Of a stretch of DNA of 64,000 nt, positions 28,291-41,800 are shown in pieces (within the stretch, counting starts at the first letter, position 1; each line of letters begins with the position of its first letter). Below the pieces are notes generated by a model, which did not search any database, was not told the DNA's origin, and was given only the letters and a program-made list of their open reading frames with translations. Position numbers and translations under genes: made by a program. Source of the stretch: Halichoerus grypus (lineage: Eukaryota; Chordata; Mammalia; Carnivora; Phocidae); the NCBI RefSeq assembly GCF_964656455.1, contig NC_135717.1:10259033-10323032 (forward strand), written 5' to 3'.

Positions 28291-29712
28291 CGTGCTCGTG
28301 CCCAGGAGAGCTGCCAGCATCACCGATGGGAATCCAGGCCATACTTCCCTGTCCTGTGGGTGCCGCCATGTCTGTGCGGAATCCTGGCACCAGAGGAATG
28401 CCTGGTGGCCAAGGGGGAGATGGACGGCGTCTGCCACCTCCCCGCAGGCTCTAGGTGGCCCTTGGGCCCAGGGCTCTGTCAGGTTGCCCACTCAGGACCT
28501 GGAGAAGGGTCAGGCTGACTCTTGGCCACGGTGGGGTCCTGAAGACCATCCGGAAGGGCTGTGTTTGGGGGGGATGTGGGAAGAAGCAGGCCTCTAAGGG
28601 GGGCTCAGTTCAGTGTCTTGGCCCGACTGATGGGGCCATTACTTCCCCCGAGAGGGAGGACCCTGGGATGCAGGGTGTCAGGAGCACCCAGGTGGCTGGA
28701 TGGTCATGGTTGAAGAGACATATGCAGAAACTCTGAGATGTGGCAGATCTCGTTCCAGAGTCGGGAGCGTGGGCATGACCGGGACCACACAAGGCACGGC
28801 GGGCCATCGGGAGTCCCGGGCAGCAGGGGCAGCAGGCGGACTGGGGAGGGAGGCTCCTCCCTGGCGGGGATGCAGAGTTCCTGCATTGGCCTCCGAACTT
28901 GAACTGAGTTCTGTGAGATTTTCCAGATTAAAACAGGAGTTGTTTTTCTCCACAAACCCATTCTGTCTGTTCTGCCCCACATCTCCCAGGCCCTGGCACC
29001 CCGCCTGCTTCCACTCCACTCCCACCCCTGTCTGCCGGAGGCCCGGCCAGCTCAGGGCACCCTTCCTGGAACTCCAGCTCCTTTCCCAGCCCAGGGCACG
29101 AGCCCATCAGGCCCCTCTGCCCCCAGGACCCTTGCATCCCATCCACACCCTCCACGTCCCCGGCCTGGCCCAGGCCCTGTCTCAGGGCTCACCTGGCCCA
29201 CTGCCACTTTAGACCGAAGACGGGCGAGGGGAGCCCAGGGTCCAACAGCAGGTGTCCACGGAGGTCTGCCCTGGGCCCTGGGTGGGCAGAGTGTGCAGCC
29301 CCCATGCTCCCGCAGCGTGCCTGTCTCCCCGGTCATGAGCCTCGGGCTCAGGATCGTCCAGGCAGCCGGGGTGAGTTTCTGGCAGCCCGGCTCAGTCCCC
29401 CCAGTGCCCTTGGCACCACCCCGTGCTTCCGCCACATCCAACAGACCGACCTGGGCCAGTTCTTCCTACCCCACCCCATCCATCAGAAGCCCCTGCCTGC
29501 CTTCTGAGAGCACACTCGAACAGCTGATATGGGGGCCCGTGCTGGGGAAGCCGGGTTCAGGGAAGGGGGGACGGATGGATTGATAAACAGACAACCACGG
29601 CCAGAAACAAAGCTGCCTGATATTAACGCGGTGGGCAGGGGATGCCACATGGGAGTCCGTCCAGGGGCCGGCCCGTGCCCACCTTCACGGCCGCCTTGTC
29701 TTCCTCTTGTAG

Positions 29713-29790
29713 ATGAAGATGACGCCAACAGACTAGGGGAGAAGGTGATCCTCCGCGAGCAGGTGAAGGAGCTCTTCAATGAGAAATACG
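29713..29790 (+). CDS. GTF2IRD1: GTF2IRD1 coding exon F (78 nt): first half of the fifth I-repeat
   Basis: The acceptor is CTCTTGTAG and the donor TACG|GTCAGT. The split codon G|AT gives Asp, then [18 protein letters not shown], then ELFNEKY and a leftover G. It matches exon C in the LREQV.. LFN.KYG segment and has the same phase on both sides. Confidence 0.96.
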
Positions 29791-31577
<1,787 letters not shown>

Positions 31578-31819
31578 TGAGTGCCCCCAGCACCCAGCGC
31601 GGGGTGGGCACAATGGGCCGGGGCCGTGGGAGAGGGGACTGCTTGCATCCGGTGGGGAAACTCCCAAAGCAGGCCCAGCCAGGAGACAAGAGAGACGGAG
31701 ACAGATGGACAGACAGACAGACTGGTGCCTCTTGCTTGCCCAGATTCCAAGAGACAGATAGCTTAACACTCTCATCTTCATGGTGGGTCAGCTGGGACAC
31801 AAACCCAGCTCTCTCACTC

Positions 31820-31962
31820 CATCTGGGCCACTGTAACACAATACTACAGACCAGGAGGCTTATAAACAACACACATGGACTTCTCACAGTTCCGGAAACT
31901 GGGAAGTCCAAGATCAAGGTGGTGGCAGATTCAGGGTCTGGTGAGGACCCACTTCCTAGGTG
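31820..31962 (-). mobile_element. MLT1-like LTR fragment, antisense
   Basis: GGCTTATAAACAACACACAT, CTCACAGTTCCGGAAACTGG and GAAGTCCAAGATCAAGGTGG fit the reverse complement of an MLT1A-type LTR end. Confidence 0.7.
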
Positions 31963-31973
31963 ACCATCTTCTT

Positions 31974-32108
31974 GGGGCGCCTGGGTCACTCAGTCTGTTA
32001 AGCGTCTGCCTTCAGCTCAGGTCATGATCCAGGGTCCTGGGATCGAGCCCCGCATTGGGCTCCTAGCTCAGCGGGAAGCCTGCTTCTTTCTTTCACTCTC
32101 CCTTTGTG

Positions 32109-32141
<33 letters not shown>

Positions 32142-32176
32142 AAATAAATAAATAAAAATCTTTAAAAAAAAGAAAA
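31974..32176 (+). mobile_element. Can-SINE
   Basis: The head is GGGGCGCCTGGGTCACTCAG. It has a (CT)n tract and an AAATAAATAAATAAATAAAA tail. Confidence 0.94.
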
Positions 32177-32347
32177 GATTGTATGTATGGTGACAGATGT
32201 TAACTAGACTTAACATGGTCATCATTTTACAATATATACAAATATGGAATCGTTATGTTGAACACCTGAAACTAACACGGTATTATTATGTCAATTATGT
32301 GTCAGTTACATGTCCTTTATGTCATATGTCAATTATACCTCCATAAA
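32177..32347 (+). mobile_element. L1 3'-end fragment
   Basis: GTATGGTGACAGATGTTAAC, AATATATACAAATATGGAAT and GTTGAACACCTGAAACTAAC form a typical L1M 3' end. Its last bases were duplicated by the next Can-SINE. Confidence 0.75.
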
Positions 32348-32545
32348 GGGGCGCCTGGGTGACTCAGTCGTTAAGCGTCTGCCTTCGGCTCAGGTCATGA
32401 TCCCAGGGTCCTGGGATCGAGCCCCGCATCGGGCTCCCTGCTCCGTGGGGTGTCTGCTTCTCCCTCTCCCTCTGCACCCCCCCTCTGCTTGTGCTGTCTC
32501 CCTCTCTCCCTCTCAAATAAATAAATGAATAAAATCTTTAAAAGA
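32348..32545 (+). mobile_element. Can-SINE
   Basis: It has a 17-bp duplication AATTATACCTCNATAAA with one mismatch (32331-32347 and 32546-32562). Confidence 0.95.
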
Positions 32546-32712
32546 AATTATACCTCGATAAAAAGAAAATACACACAGCAAACTTGGGAAACACGAAAAG
32601 GTAGAAAAAAAGAAGGTCACCATATAACTGTCCTCTTCAGGCCTAATACCGTGATGCACTAACTTTTTCCCCTATGCACATTTTCTTTTCAATTTTACGC
32701 TCGATGTTTTAG

Positions 32713-32860
32713 ATTTTTTTAAGATTTTATTTATTTATTTGAGAGAAAGAGAGAGCGGGGTGGGGGGCAGAGCAAGAGGGAGAAAGATCTCAAGAAGACT
32801 GTCCTGGGCATGGAGCCCGATGCGGTAACCCTAAACCAAGAATTGGCCGCTTTAGAATTA
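32713..32860 (-). mobile_element. Can-SINE, truncated
   Basis: The T-run, AAGATTTTATTTATTTATTT and CATGGAGCCCGATGCGG are present. The tRNA-related end is degraded and breaks off near 32860. Confidence 0.8.
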
Positions 32861-33404
32861 AAATATTTGTATATATCCAAAAAAAAAAATGAAATGATTA
32901 AGACGGGTTTCAAATAAAAAGCATTTTCCCTCCCACCTACTGTCCACCCCCTGAAGCAACTACTAGACAGTGCAAGAAACCACAGCAAAAAAATGCTCAC
33001 CCCCCCATAGGCGTACCTCCCAGAAAGGACCGCCATTCTAGAACTTTCCTTCCCCATTTCCACGTTTCTTTTAATGCCTGTTAGATTTTTATTTGTGGCA
33101 AATGAAACTGAGATCATACAGTATTTATCTGTAGACAGTAAATAAAACTTGCTGTTTCTTGTCTGGCTGTCTTGTTACACGCTCGAACATTATCCACGTC
33201 CCTGAGGATTCCCTTTAGTGACTGACCAGTCATCTGAATAGATAGACCATAATGTCCTTTTCTGATGGACATCTAGGCTGCATCTCATTTGGGAGGGGGG
33301 TTCATACAAAGAATGCTAAAAGTAAAACAATAAAATAAAAATTAACGCATACATAAAAAAATAATAGTGTGATGAATATCCACTTCTATAAATCTAGGCA
33401 CACA

Positions 33405-33515
33405 CTTTTTTTAAGTTTATTTACTTAAGTAATCTCTACACCGAATGTGGGGCTCGAACTCACGGCCCCGAGATCAAGAGCCACATGCTCTACCAACTGA
33501 GCCAGCTGGGGATCC
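33405..33515 (-). mobile_element. Short-type Can-SINE
   Basis: AAGTAATCTCTACACCGAAT and GGGGCTCGAACTCACGGCCC are the reverse complement of the short type. The 11-bp duplication CTAGGCACACA lies at 33394-33404 and 33516-33526. Confidence 0.94.
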
Positions 33516-33781
33516 CTAGGCACACATTTCTGACCACTTGGTCAGGCGACACCCTCGACTTCTAGACCAGGAAAGCGGGCCCCAAGGGGCGATTGGCCTG
33601 GCAGGGCACTGCCTGGTCTGGGGGGGATGCCCACCGTTTCCATCCGGGTCTTACCTCACGCTCCAGCGGCGGTGGGAGCATCTCCTCTCGTGAGAGGTGT
33701 CGCCCATTTTCAGGGGGCAGGTGGGAAGGAAGAGGGGAAACCCCATTTTTCTAACTGCCACCTCCTTTCTTTTTCTTTTAG

Positions 33782-33819
33782 ACCTTTTGCAGAAATCTGC
33801 AATGACGCCAAGGTGCCAG
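33782..33819 (+). CDS. GTF2IRD1: GTF2IRD1 coding exon H (38 nt)
   Basis: The acceptor is TTTCTTTTAG and the donor CCAG|GTAAGG. The split codon CA|A gives Gln, then PFAEICNDAKVP and a leftover G. It caps the fifth I-repeat as microexon E caps the fourth: both start with PF directly after the repeat body. The acceptor phase is 2 and the donor phase 1. Confidence 0.94.
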
Positions 33820-35031
33820 GTAAGGCGGAGGCTGGAAAAGCCGCCTCTCTGCCTCTCAGGGACCAGGGTCTGTGGGTAGATCTGGTCCGGGTGGCTTGCG
33901 GTCGGTAGCTGACCACCCAGAGGGGGTATAGTGCTCCCTGCCCAGTGTGTCCACACGGAGCCTGCAGGTGCCCGCCAGAGGGGGCCCGGTCACAGCACGG
34001 CTGAGTGTGTCACATCAACGGGAAATGAGGAGGGTCAGGCTGGAGCCAGGAGGAGGGGGCGGCCGGTGGGATCATGGAGGCCACCTGGGGGGGAGAAGGA
34101 CGCTGTGTGACCAGCAGGGGGAGGCAGGCCGCATGGCCGAGACTGGCTGGGGCCGGTGCGGGGGGTACCCCACCATTCTGCCTGCATTTGCAGGGCACAC
34201 ACCTGCACTAGACACTGTCTCTTAGAACCCTTGAGTGCACAGGAAGCTGGGAGACCATCTGGTGCCATGGTTCTGCCTGAGAAGATGCACCGTAGAAACG
34301 GGGGAACGTTCCTCAGAGTGACAGGGAGGCGCGCCGCTGATTAAAATACACAGATCTAGTCCCAACCACATTGTGCAGCTGGGAAGCTGAGGCCCAGAGA
34401 GGGAAAGGGGCTTGGCAGGGCCACGTGGGGGGTTGGTGGCCACCTCAAGCCATCCATCCGAACTGCAGGCCCAGCAAGTGCTTAGTGGGGACCGTGATGG
34501 GCCCCATCCTGGCCTGAGACCTGAGGCCCCAACTCCAGCTGGGTCCAGGTCCCCCTGGAACGGCACGGCCTAGGGTGGCACAGCCCAGCCAGGAGCCACC
34601 TCCCTCTGTCCTGTGCTGATCACGGGGGCCAGGTGAGGCACCAGATTCGCGGGTAGGGAGGTGACAGGTTTGGGAGCTGTTCCCAGGTCAAAGGCAGAGA
34701 TGCAGAAGGCCCTGCCGAGGCGTCGGGAGGAGAGTTTAGGACAGATGCTCAGAGGGCAGATGCCATGACTTGCATCCACCACTCCCTCCCACCATGGCCA
34801 TCTTTAGGGTCTTCCAGTGACCCCGGGTTGGCTGTGACCTTGGGCCAGCACCTCTGCCTTCCTGTTCATGTGGGGCCCCCTACAAAAATCCCTTTTCTCT
34901 GGCTGAGCTCCTTCTGCCCCCGGAATCTTCTGTTTCCCAGGATGTCTGTTTATGCCATAGTCACAGACCCCCAGCCTCTGATTTTTCTTCATCAGCTGGA
35001 CAAACAGCCACCTTATGGGCTCAGCCAGCCC

Positions 35032-35152
35032 TCATGCCATGTGATTATCACCCATGTGATTGTCACCCAGTCTGGTTTCTACTCAGTGACCTGGCCCGTT
35101 CATGCCATGTGATTATCACCCAGTCTGGTTTCTACTCAGTGACCTGGCCCGC
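35032..35152 (+). repeat. Tandem duplication, period 68, with a 15-bp sub-repeat
   Basis: TCATGCCATGTGATTATCAC through CTGGCCCG at 35032-35099 recurs at 35100-35152 without a 15-nt piece. That piece is itself a second copy of TGTGATT(A/G)TCACCCA inside the first unit. Confidence 0.93.
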
Positions 35153-35239
35153 TCAGTCAAGCACCAAACCCTACTTGTGTGGCGCACGGTTGCAGATCTT
35201 TTTTCTAAGTCTCATATATTCCTATCAATTTAATTCTGC

Positions 35240-35440
35240 AGCAACAGAACCCCAGCTGAGTCCTGCCCTGTGCTGGGCTGGGTGCTGGGCTCTTTCATAC
35301 ACAGTAACCTCCTTTGAGTCTCACATCACACGGTTTTCCCCATTTGGCTCAGAGAGGTTAACCGATTTGCCCGGGGTCACACAGCAAGGGTTGGCAGTAA
35401 TGGGAATTGGAATCTGGGACTTCTGACTATAAACCTGAGT
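35240..35440 (-). mobile_element. MIR, antisense
   Basis: GGCTCAGAGAGGTTAACCGA, TTTGCCCGGGGTCACACAGC and AAGGGTTGGCAG follow a CTGTGCTGGGCTGGGTGCTG segment, in antisense MIR order. Confidence 0.7.
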
Positions 35441-35969
35441 CTCTTTCCCCGGGGACACTGCGTGCTGTGAACTGTCATCTGTCAGCATTCTCAGGTTGGG
35501 GTCATCACACATCCACAGTTAACAGTAGCGACAATATGGATACCAGCTCTCAGTTGCTGAGTATTTCTAGGGGCCCAGGCATGTTACCCACGGGAGCCTG
35601 GGTCTCCCTCAACATTTCACTCGCAAGGAAATGAAGGCACAAGTCTGAGTGACTTGAAGTGACTTTCTCCAGGGCCCGAGGCCGAGCCCTTCACTGCAGA
35701 ATGCCGGGCCCTGGGAGTTCTGGGGAGGCCGGCCCCCACAGGCTGGATGGTCTGGGGATGGCATAAGGAGGACATGGGCCTGAACTGAGCCCGCTCGGGG
35801 GGCACACCTGGGGGGTGAGGCTCATGTTAGCAAAGGCAGGGAGGGGAGCCACGGGGCTGTGGGGCCTGGTTAAGGACAGAGGTTGGAGGGCTGGGCCTCG
35901 GCCGCCGGCGGGGGAGAGGGGGGTGGTCTGGGGGGGTCTGGAGCCTTGAATGCCGAGAAGGGGGCTTGA

Positions 35970-37345
<1,376 letters not shown>

Positions 37346-37414
37346 CAATGGCCAATGTACATGGTGGACTATGCCGGCCTGAACGTGCAGCTCCCGGGAC
37401 CTCTGAATTACTAG
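37346..37414 (+). CDS. GTF2IRD1: GTF2IRD1 terminal coding exon J with stop
   Basis: The acceptor is CCTCTCTCTAG, in phase 0. It reads QWPMYMVDYAGL then NVQLPGPLNY and TAG at 37412-37414. I recognise this C-terminus as that of GTF2IRD1, and it separates the gene from GTF2I and GTF2IRD2. Confidence 0.97.
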   Translation, partial: QWPMYMVDYAGLNVQLPGPLNY

Positions 37415-37564
37415 ACCTCAGTGCTGAATCAGGACCTCACTCAGAAAGACTAAAGGAAATGTAATTTATGTACAAAGTGTATATTCGGATATGTATCGAT
37501 GCCTTTTAGTTTTTCCAATGATTTTTACACTATATTCCTGCCACCAAGGCCTTTTTAAATAAGT
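37415..37564 (+). other. GTF2IRD1: GTF2IRD1 3' UTR (short)
   Basis: About 150 nt of AT-rich sequence follow the stop up to TTTTTAAATAAGT, immediately before a genomic run of 19 A (37565-37583). There is no AATAAA in this stretch. The closest match is the AATAAG-type hexamer at its end, only a few bases before the A-run. The true cleavage site cannot be fixed from sequence alone; it may lie at the A-run or further downstream. Confidence 0.6.
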
Positions 37565-37583
37565 AAAAAAAAAAAAAAAAAAA
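37565..37583 (+). repeat. Genome-encoded A19 run at the end of GTF2IRD1
   Basis: Nineteen consecutive A directly follow the last candidate polyadenylation hexamer. It could be a simple-repeat expansion next to the cleavage site, and would cause internal oligo-dT priming in cDNA libraries. Confidence 0.9.
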
Positions 37584-39239
37584 GCCTGGCCCTTGCTCAT
37601 AACTTCTGCGTATTCTCGTTTGGAATTACAACTACAACTGTCACTGGGATGAGGTCAGGAAACCCGGCTCAGACGGCCTGCCAAGGTCCCCCTTTCTTGC
37701 CAGAGCAGAGGCCATGTCCCTGACCGCTGGGCCCTGCTGTCTGGGGACAGACTTCTCTCATTTCTCTGCCGCTGGGGCCGCGTGGCCTCCCGATGAGGTG
37801 GCACGGAAGGCCAGGTGGCAGACTGACCACCTGGCCTCAGGGAGCGCACAGGGTGGAAGGGGGCTGTCTTGGTGAATTAGCAGGGGACGTCTCAAGCGTT
37901 AAGTATGATCATCAAGCCTGGACTCTCCGTGGCTGGAGAGAAGGCACCCTGGCCGAGGGGCTCTGGATTGGGCCCGGAGGGGTGGGGCGGATTTTTGATA
38001 GAGCTCAAGGGCATCTGAGCAGAGTGATGGGTCACAGCTGTGTTTCAGCAAGGCCACTTTGGTGGCAGGTGAGAAGATGAAGGAAGGGGTAAGACTGAAG
38101 GCAGAAGGACAGGTCAAGAGGGCCCGACAGTGGGCAGCGACCCCGTTCACCGAGGCGGGGGAGGCAGGGTGCCCTGGGAGCACAAAGCAGCACCGAATCT
38201 AGAACCATCTCTGAAGCGGAGACTTGAAGAGCACAGTTGGGGTTGACAGGGCAAAGCGGGACGGGGAGGACAGGACCATGATCTAGGAGAGTCACTTGTG
38301 CCAAGGCTGGGAGGCTGCCCGAGACTTTGGGCGTTCCAGGAACAGGGAGTGGCTGGAGGTGAGATTAGCGCTCGGTGAGGATGCTCAGCGGGCTGGGCAG
38401 AGCCCAGCTGAAGGGGTGAGTGGGGCAGAAATGCAGCTTGGGTTCTTTGGGCTGAGGGCTGAGCCGTGCACCCTGGGGCCGGCCCGCATCCCTTTTTTCA
38501 CCGGCCTTGTGGAAGTGTGTAAGGCCCGGGGGGGGGGGGTAGGGGGGCACCACCGGATCTGCATTATAGAAGGGCCCGCCTCCTGAAGGAGAAGCTGCAA
38601 GACCACAGGGAGGCTCCTGTAATTGTTCCAGAAGAGCTGGCCCGGGGCCCAGCCAGGTGGAGAATAACAAGGAGGTCAGCCAACAAGACTTGGAAGTCAA
38701 ATGGACAGGAGCGCTGGGGCAAGGAGGGGTCACGGTGACCACAGGGTCTAGCCAAGGGCCAGAAGCAGGCCCAGGACTCGGAGGAGCTCTGAGTCCTGAC
38801 TCAGCTAATTACACGATCAAAACAGGCCGGGAGCTTCTGCCAACCGGTGGGATCAGCCCGGTGCCCAGAGCCGGGAGGGAAGGCCCCAGGCCAGCCTTCC
38901 GGACTCCGCTTCCTCCTGGAACGATGCCAGAAGCCACAAGGCTGGCACACAGCGCCCCAACTGCTCCTTTCTGCTGCCACCACCTCCCTCCCCCATCCCA
39001 GGGGCCCCGGGACCCACCAGGACCCTCCACCCCACCTGCAGACCCCTGCCCCTTTCCAGGATCGGAGCTGGGGCGCCCCCGCCATTCATCACCGCCCTTA
39101 AGGCAGAAACTCTGAAATCGAAGACGATCTGGCAGCTACCACCTGGCCTTCAGCCCCCGCTCCTGGAGGCCAAACTCCCCTGATCTAATCCCGGGTCTCC
39201 CCCGGATTAGACGCCTCGGGTGCTTTTCCTGCCCCCCAG
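37584..39239. other. Intergenic sequence downstream of GTF2IRD1
   Basis: This GC-rich sequence has no Can-SINE. Parts of 37980-38760 resemble the unnamed ancient repeat seen in the introns (GGGTTCTTTGGGCTGAGGG area). I see no conserved coding. Confidence 0.6.
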
Positions 39240-39860
39240 CACTGAGTGCAAACGTCTCCGGCCCGGCGCTCCGGGCTCTTCCCCTCCGTCCCCTCCCCTG
39301 CCTCTCACCCCACCGTCCGTCCCCTTCCTTCTCCACCGCGTCCCCGGGCCCGGCCCCCCGCAGCCCCCCGCAGCCCGCTCCGGGGCCGGCTGGCGCCTCT
39401 CGATTGCCCAGAGACGAGCCGCCGCCCCCGCCCAGACCCGCGGCCGCGGCCGGAAGTGGCTCCTGCCCCGCGGGCGTCTGCGCGGGAGGCGGGGCGCCCG
39501 GGGAGGGCCCGGGAAGCCGGGCGCTGGGGCCCGCGAGCCTCCGCCGTCTGTCTGTCTGTCTGCCTGCGCTCGCGCTGTGCCGACGCGTGCAATGAGGCCG
39601 GTGGTGCAGCAAAGCCTCGCGCCTTGGGGCCCCACCCCATTGCACGAAAGCAGAAGGGGGACACTCCCCCCCACCACCCCAAGGCAAAGCCCTTGAACCC
39701 AGAGGTGTCCTGTGTCCGTTCCACCCCGTCTCGGGAGCTCTGCGCTCTGGACGGTGTGTCCGGGCCGAGGGCAGAGGGCGCGTTTGGGGGCCGCTGGGCC
39801 GCCCGCCCCCCTTCGCTTTGCCCGCGGTGCCCGCCCAGCCCGGATCCGCTGGGGATGCCT
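39240..39860. promoter_or_regulatory. CpG island, candidate promoter
   Basis: By hand count 39241-39600 contains about 50 CpG in 360 bases, far above the rest of the window, and is roughly three-quarters G+C. It holds a consensus ETS site CCGGAAGTG (39450-39458), several GGGCGG-like or GGAGGCGGGG boxes near 39486 and a (TCTG)n run at 39547-39565. No coding is recognised in either direction. Such islands usually mark promoters. It lies 1.7 kb past the GTF2IRD1 stop, before the expected GTF2I. Strand of transcription is unknown. Confidence 0.8.
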
Positions 39861-40350
39861 TCCTCTTTCCCGCAGGCAGGCCTTCTTCCGGCAGAAGAGC
39901 CCAGATGCTGTTTATGCAACCTCTCCAGAATTTCAGTGTACTGTACTTTTTAAAGTGATTTGATTCAAAGCACTCATTCTTTAATTAAAGTTCATTTAGC
40001 TGCCATCTGTCTGGGTTCAAAATGGCTTCGTGTTTTGCAACTCTAAATGAGGATTGTTACTGGATTTGTAAACACATCCACCAAAAAAAAAAAAAACCAA
40101 CAACAAAAAAAACAACCACAAAACATTTTCAAAAGTAATAAATGAGGAATGTGCTGAAGGAGTGTTAGGAGCTGCATCTTAAACATTCTAATTGCTGGGG
40201 AATGTGTTCTGGTGAGTACATAATCATTTTATATACAAATCTTTGTACAAAAAGCTGGTATCAGTGAAAAGATCAAGATTGTAGAAAATGCCGGAATTAT
40301 ATCTGACTGAAAACAGTAATAAAGCAATAATCAGCGCAGGGACAAAGCTA
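39861..40350 (+). other. AT-rich single-copy sequence with a strong splice-donor match
   Basis: The base composition flips to AT-rich after the island. No repeat family is recognised except an A-rich stretch at 40084-40125. CTG|GTGAGTACA at 40209-40218 is a near-consensus 5' splice site, and AATAAA occurs at 40318-40323. This could be the 3' part of a first exon driven by the island, a conserved non-coding element, or an old retrocopy ending at the A-rich stretch. Confidence 0.4.
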
Positions 40351-40510
40351 GGGTGAGGCGGGAGGGGAGGCAAGGGAGGGGCAGCTCTCAGGCACCAGCT
40401 CCCCTGCAGCCATGCTCCCTCACCACCCAGGTGCGTCCCTTCTGCTATAAAGAAGAGGGTATTCCTGAGCTCCGGTGGCAGGGTCCTCCTTTAAGGGGTC
40501 AAAACTTTAT

Positions 40511-40606
40511 GGAGCACCTGGCTGCCTCAGTCCCTAGAGCATGTGACGCTTGACCTCAGGGTTGTGAGTTCAAGCCCCATGTTGGGCATAGAGATTACAT
40601 AAAAAT
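40511..40606 (+). mobile_element. Short-type Can-SINE
   Basis: GGAGCACCTGGCTGCCTCAG, GAGTTCAAGCCCCATGTTGG and GCATAGAGATTACATAAAAA are present. Confidence 0.88.
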
Positions 40607-40994
40607 TTTTTTTTAAAGATTTACTTATTTAGGGGCGCCTGGGTGGCTCAGTCGTTAAGCGTCTGCCTTGGGCTCAGGTCATAATCCCAGGGTCCCGGGA
40701 TCGAGCTCCACATCGGGCTCCCTGCTCCACGGGAAGCCTGCTTCTCCCTCTCCCACTCCCCCTGCTTGTGTTCCCTCTCTCGCTGTGTCTCTCTCCATCA
40801 AATAAATAAAAATCTTAAAAGAGACAGAGAGCGCACGCCCGGGAGGGGCAGCAGGAGAGGGAGAGAGAATCTCAAGCAGACTCTGCGCTGAGCATGGAGA
40901 CTGCTGTGGGGCTTGACCTCACCAGCCTGAGATCACGACCGGAGCCGAAACCAAAGGTCAGGCCCTTAACCCACTGCACCACCCAGGCACCCCC
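40607..40994 (-). mobile_element. Can-SINE interrupted by a younger Can-SINE
   Basis: The T-run with AAAGATTTACTTATTTA (40607-40631) and the remainder from GAGACAGAGAGCGCACG to CCACCCAGGCACCCCC (about 40820-40994) make one antisense element, split by the sense element at 40632. Confidence 0.85.
40632..40820 (+). mobile_element. Can-SINE nested in an older Can-SINE
   Basis: The head is GGGGCGCCTGGGTGGCTCAG, with GCTCCACGGGAAGCCTGC and an AAATAAATAAAAATCTT tail. Confidence 0.93.
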
Positions 40995-41607
40995 AAAATA
41001 AAAATAAATTTTAAAAAATTATTAAGGGTTGTTTACTGAGCCCCATGATGCAGAGTCTCCTCCCGTCCACCTAGCCCAGTCAGAGAAGAGGAGAAAAGAT
41101 GGAGAGGAAAAGTAGCCTTTTTTTTTTTTCTTAATGCTTCATGTAGTGGCCCAATGAAAGGGGGATGGTCTTTGGAAAAATATTAATGATTTTTCAGTGG
41201 GGAAACTGAGGCACAAGGTCAGTGGAAGAGCAGGGCTGGAGGCTGGAGAGTCTCAGGGCAGGCGGCTCTCAGGATGCACCACTCTTGTCAGCAATGTCCT
41301 GGGTGATGTCTGAGGATACCAAGTGGGGATGTGGGAAGAAGCTGGGGTGTGGATTAAAACAGGACCCAAAGACCCTAAGACTCTCTGCATGATCTGGCCT
41401 CTTCCCCGTGCCCCTCAGAGGTCAACCTCAGGGCTGTCTGCATATGGGGTTGGGGGTCCTTCTTCCATTTCCTCAAAACGACCTCCCTTCCTTCCCAACT
41501 CAGTGGTACCTCTTTCCTATTTTACCTTTCACTGAAATGTCCCCTCCTCAGAGAGGCCTTTCCAGAACACCCAGTCTAAAGCAGATGCTCCCCACCCCAT
41601 AATTTTT

Positions 41608-41800
41608 TTTTTTTTTAAGATTTTATTTATTTGCGAGAGAGAGAATGAGAGACAGAGAGCATGAGAGGGAGGAGGGTCAGAGGGAGAAGCAGACTCCCTG
41701 CCGAGCAGGGAGCCCGATGTGGGACTCGATCCCGGGACTCCAGGATCATGACCTGAGCCGAAGGCAGTCGCTTAACCAACTGAGCCACCCAGGCGCCCGT
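41608..41800 (-). mobile_element. Can-SINE
   Basis: A perfect 16-bp duplication CCACCCCATAATTTTT lies at 41592-41607 and 41801-41816. The body is very close to the copy at 2878 (both GAGAGACAGAGAGCATGAGA). Confidence 0.96.

Larger units (their letters stand above)
11146..29712 (+). other. GTF2IRD1 intron E-F (18,567 nt)
   Basis: This is the largest intron here, separating the fourth and fifth I-repeats. It contains MIR copies (12740, 15160, 18515, 22118, 22888, 24855, 26570, 28195), an L1-like stretch followed by a Tigger fragment (23395-24270), an MLT1-like LTR (21330-21780), six Can-SINE segments (15360 to 27320), an 82-bp-period tandem duplication at 15916-16074, and long stretches of an ancient repeat I cannot name (parts of 13060-13380, 15700-17200, 20440-21320, 21830-22080). 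I searched for a further I-repeat exon (VPY...GLP..IPFR) and saw none. Confidence 0.8.

Noticed and set aside
39136..39953. Several open frames of 150-235 codons on both strands across the CpG island
   Set aside because: Stop codons are rare in such G+C-rich DNA. The frames overlap each other, are Pro/Arg/Gly-rich and contain no recognisable domain.
39861..40125. Processed pseudogene ending at the A-rich stretch
   Set aside because: I could not recognise a parent mRNA and found no flanking duplication, so I kept it as an open alternative and did not list it as a pseudogene.
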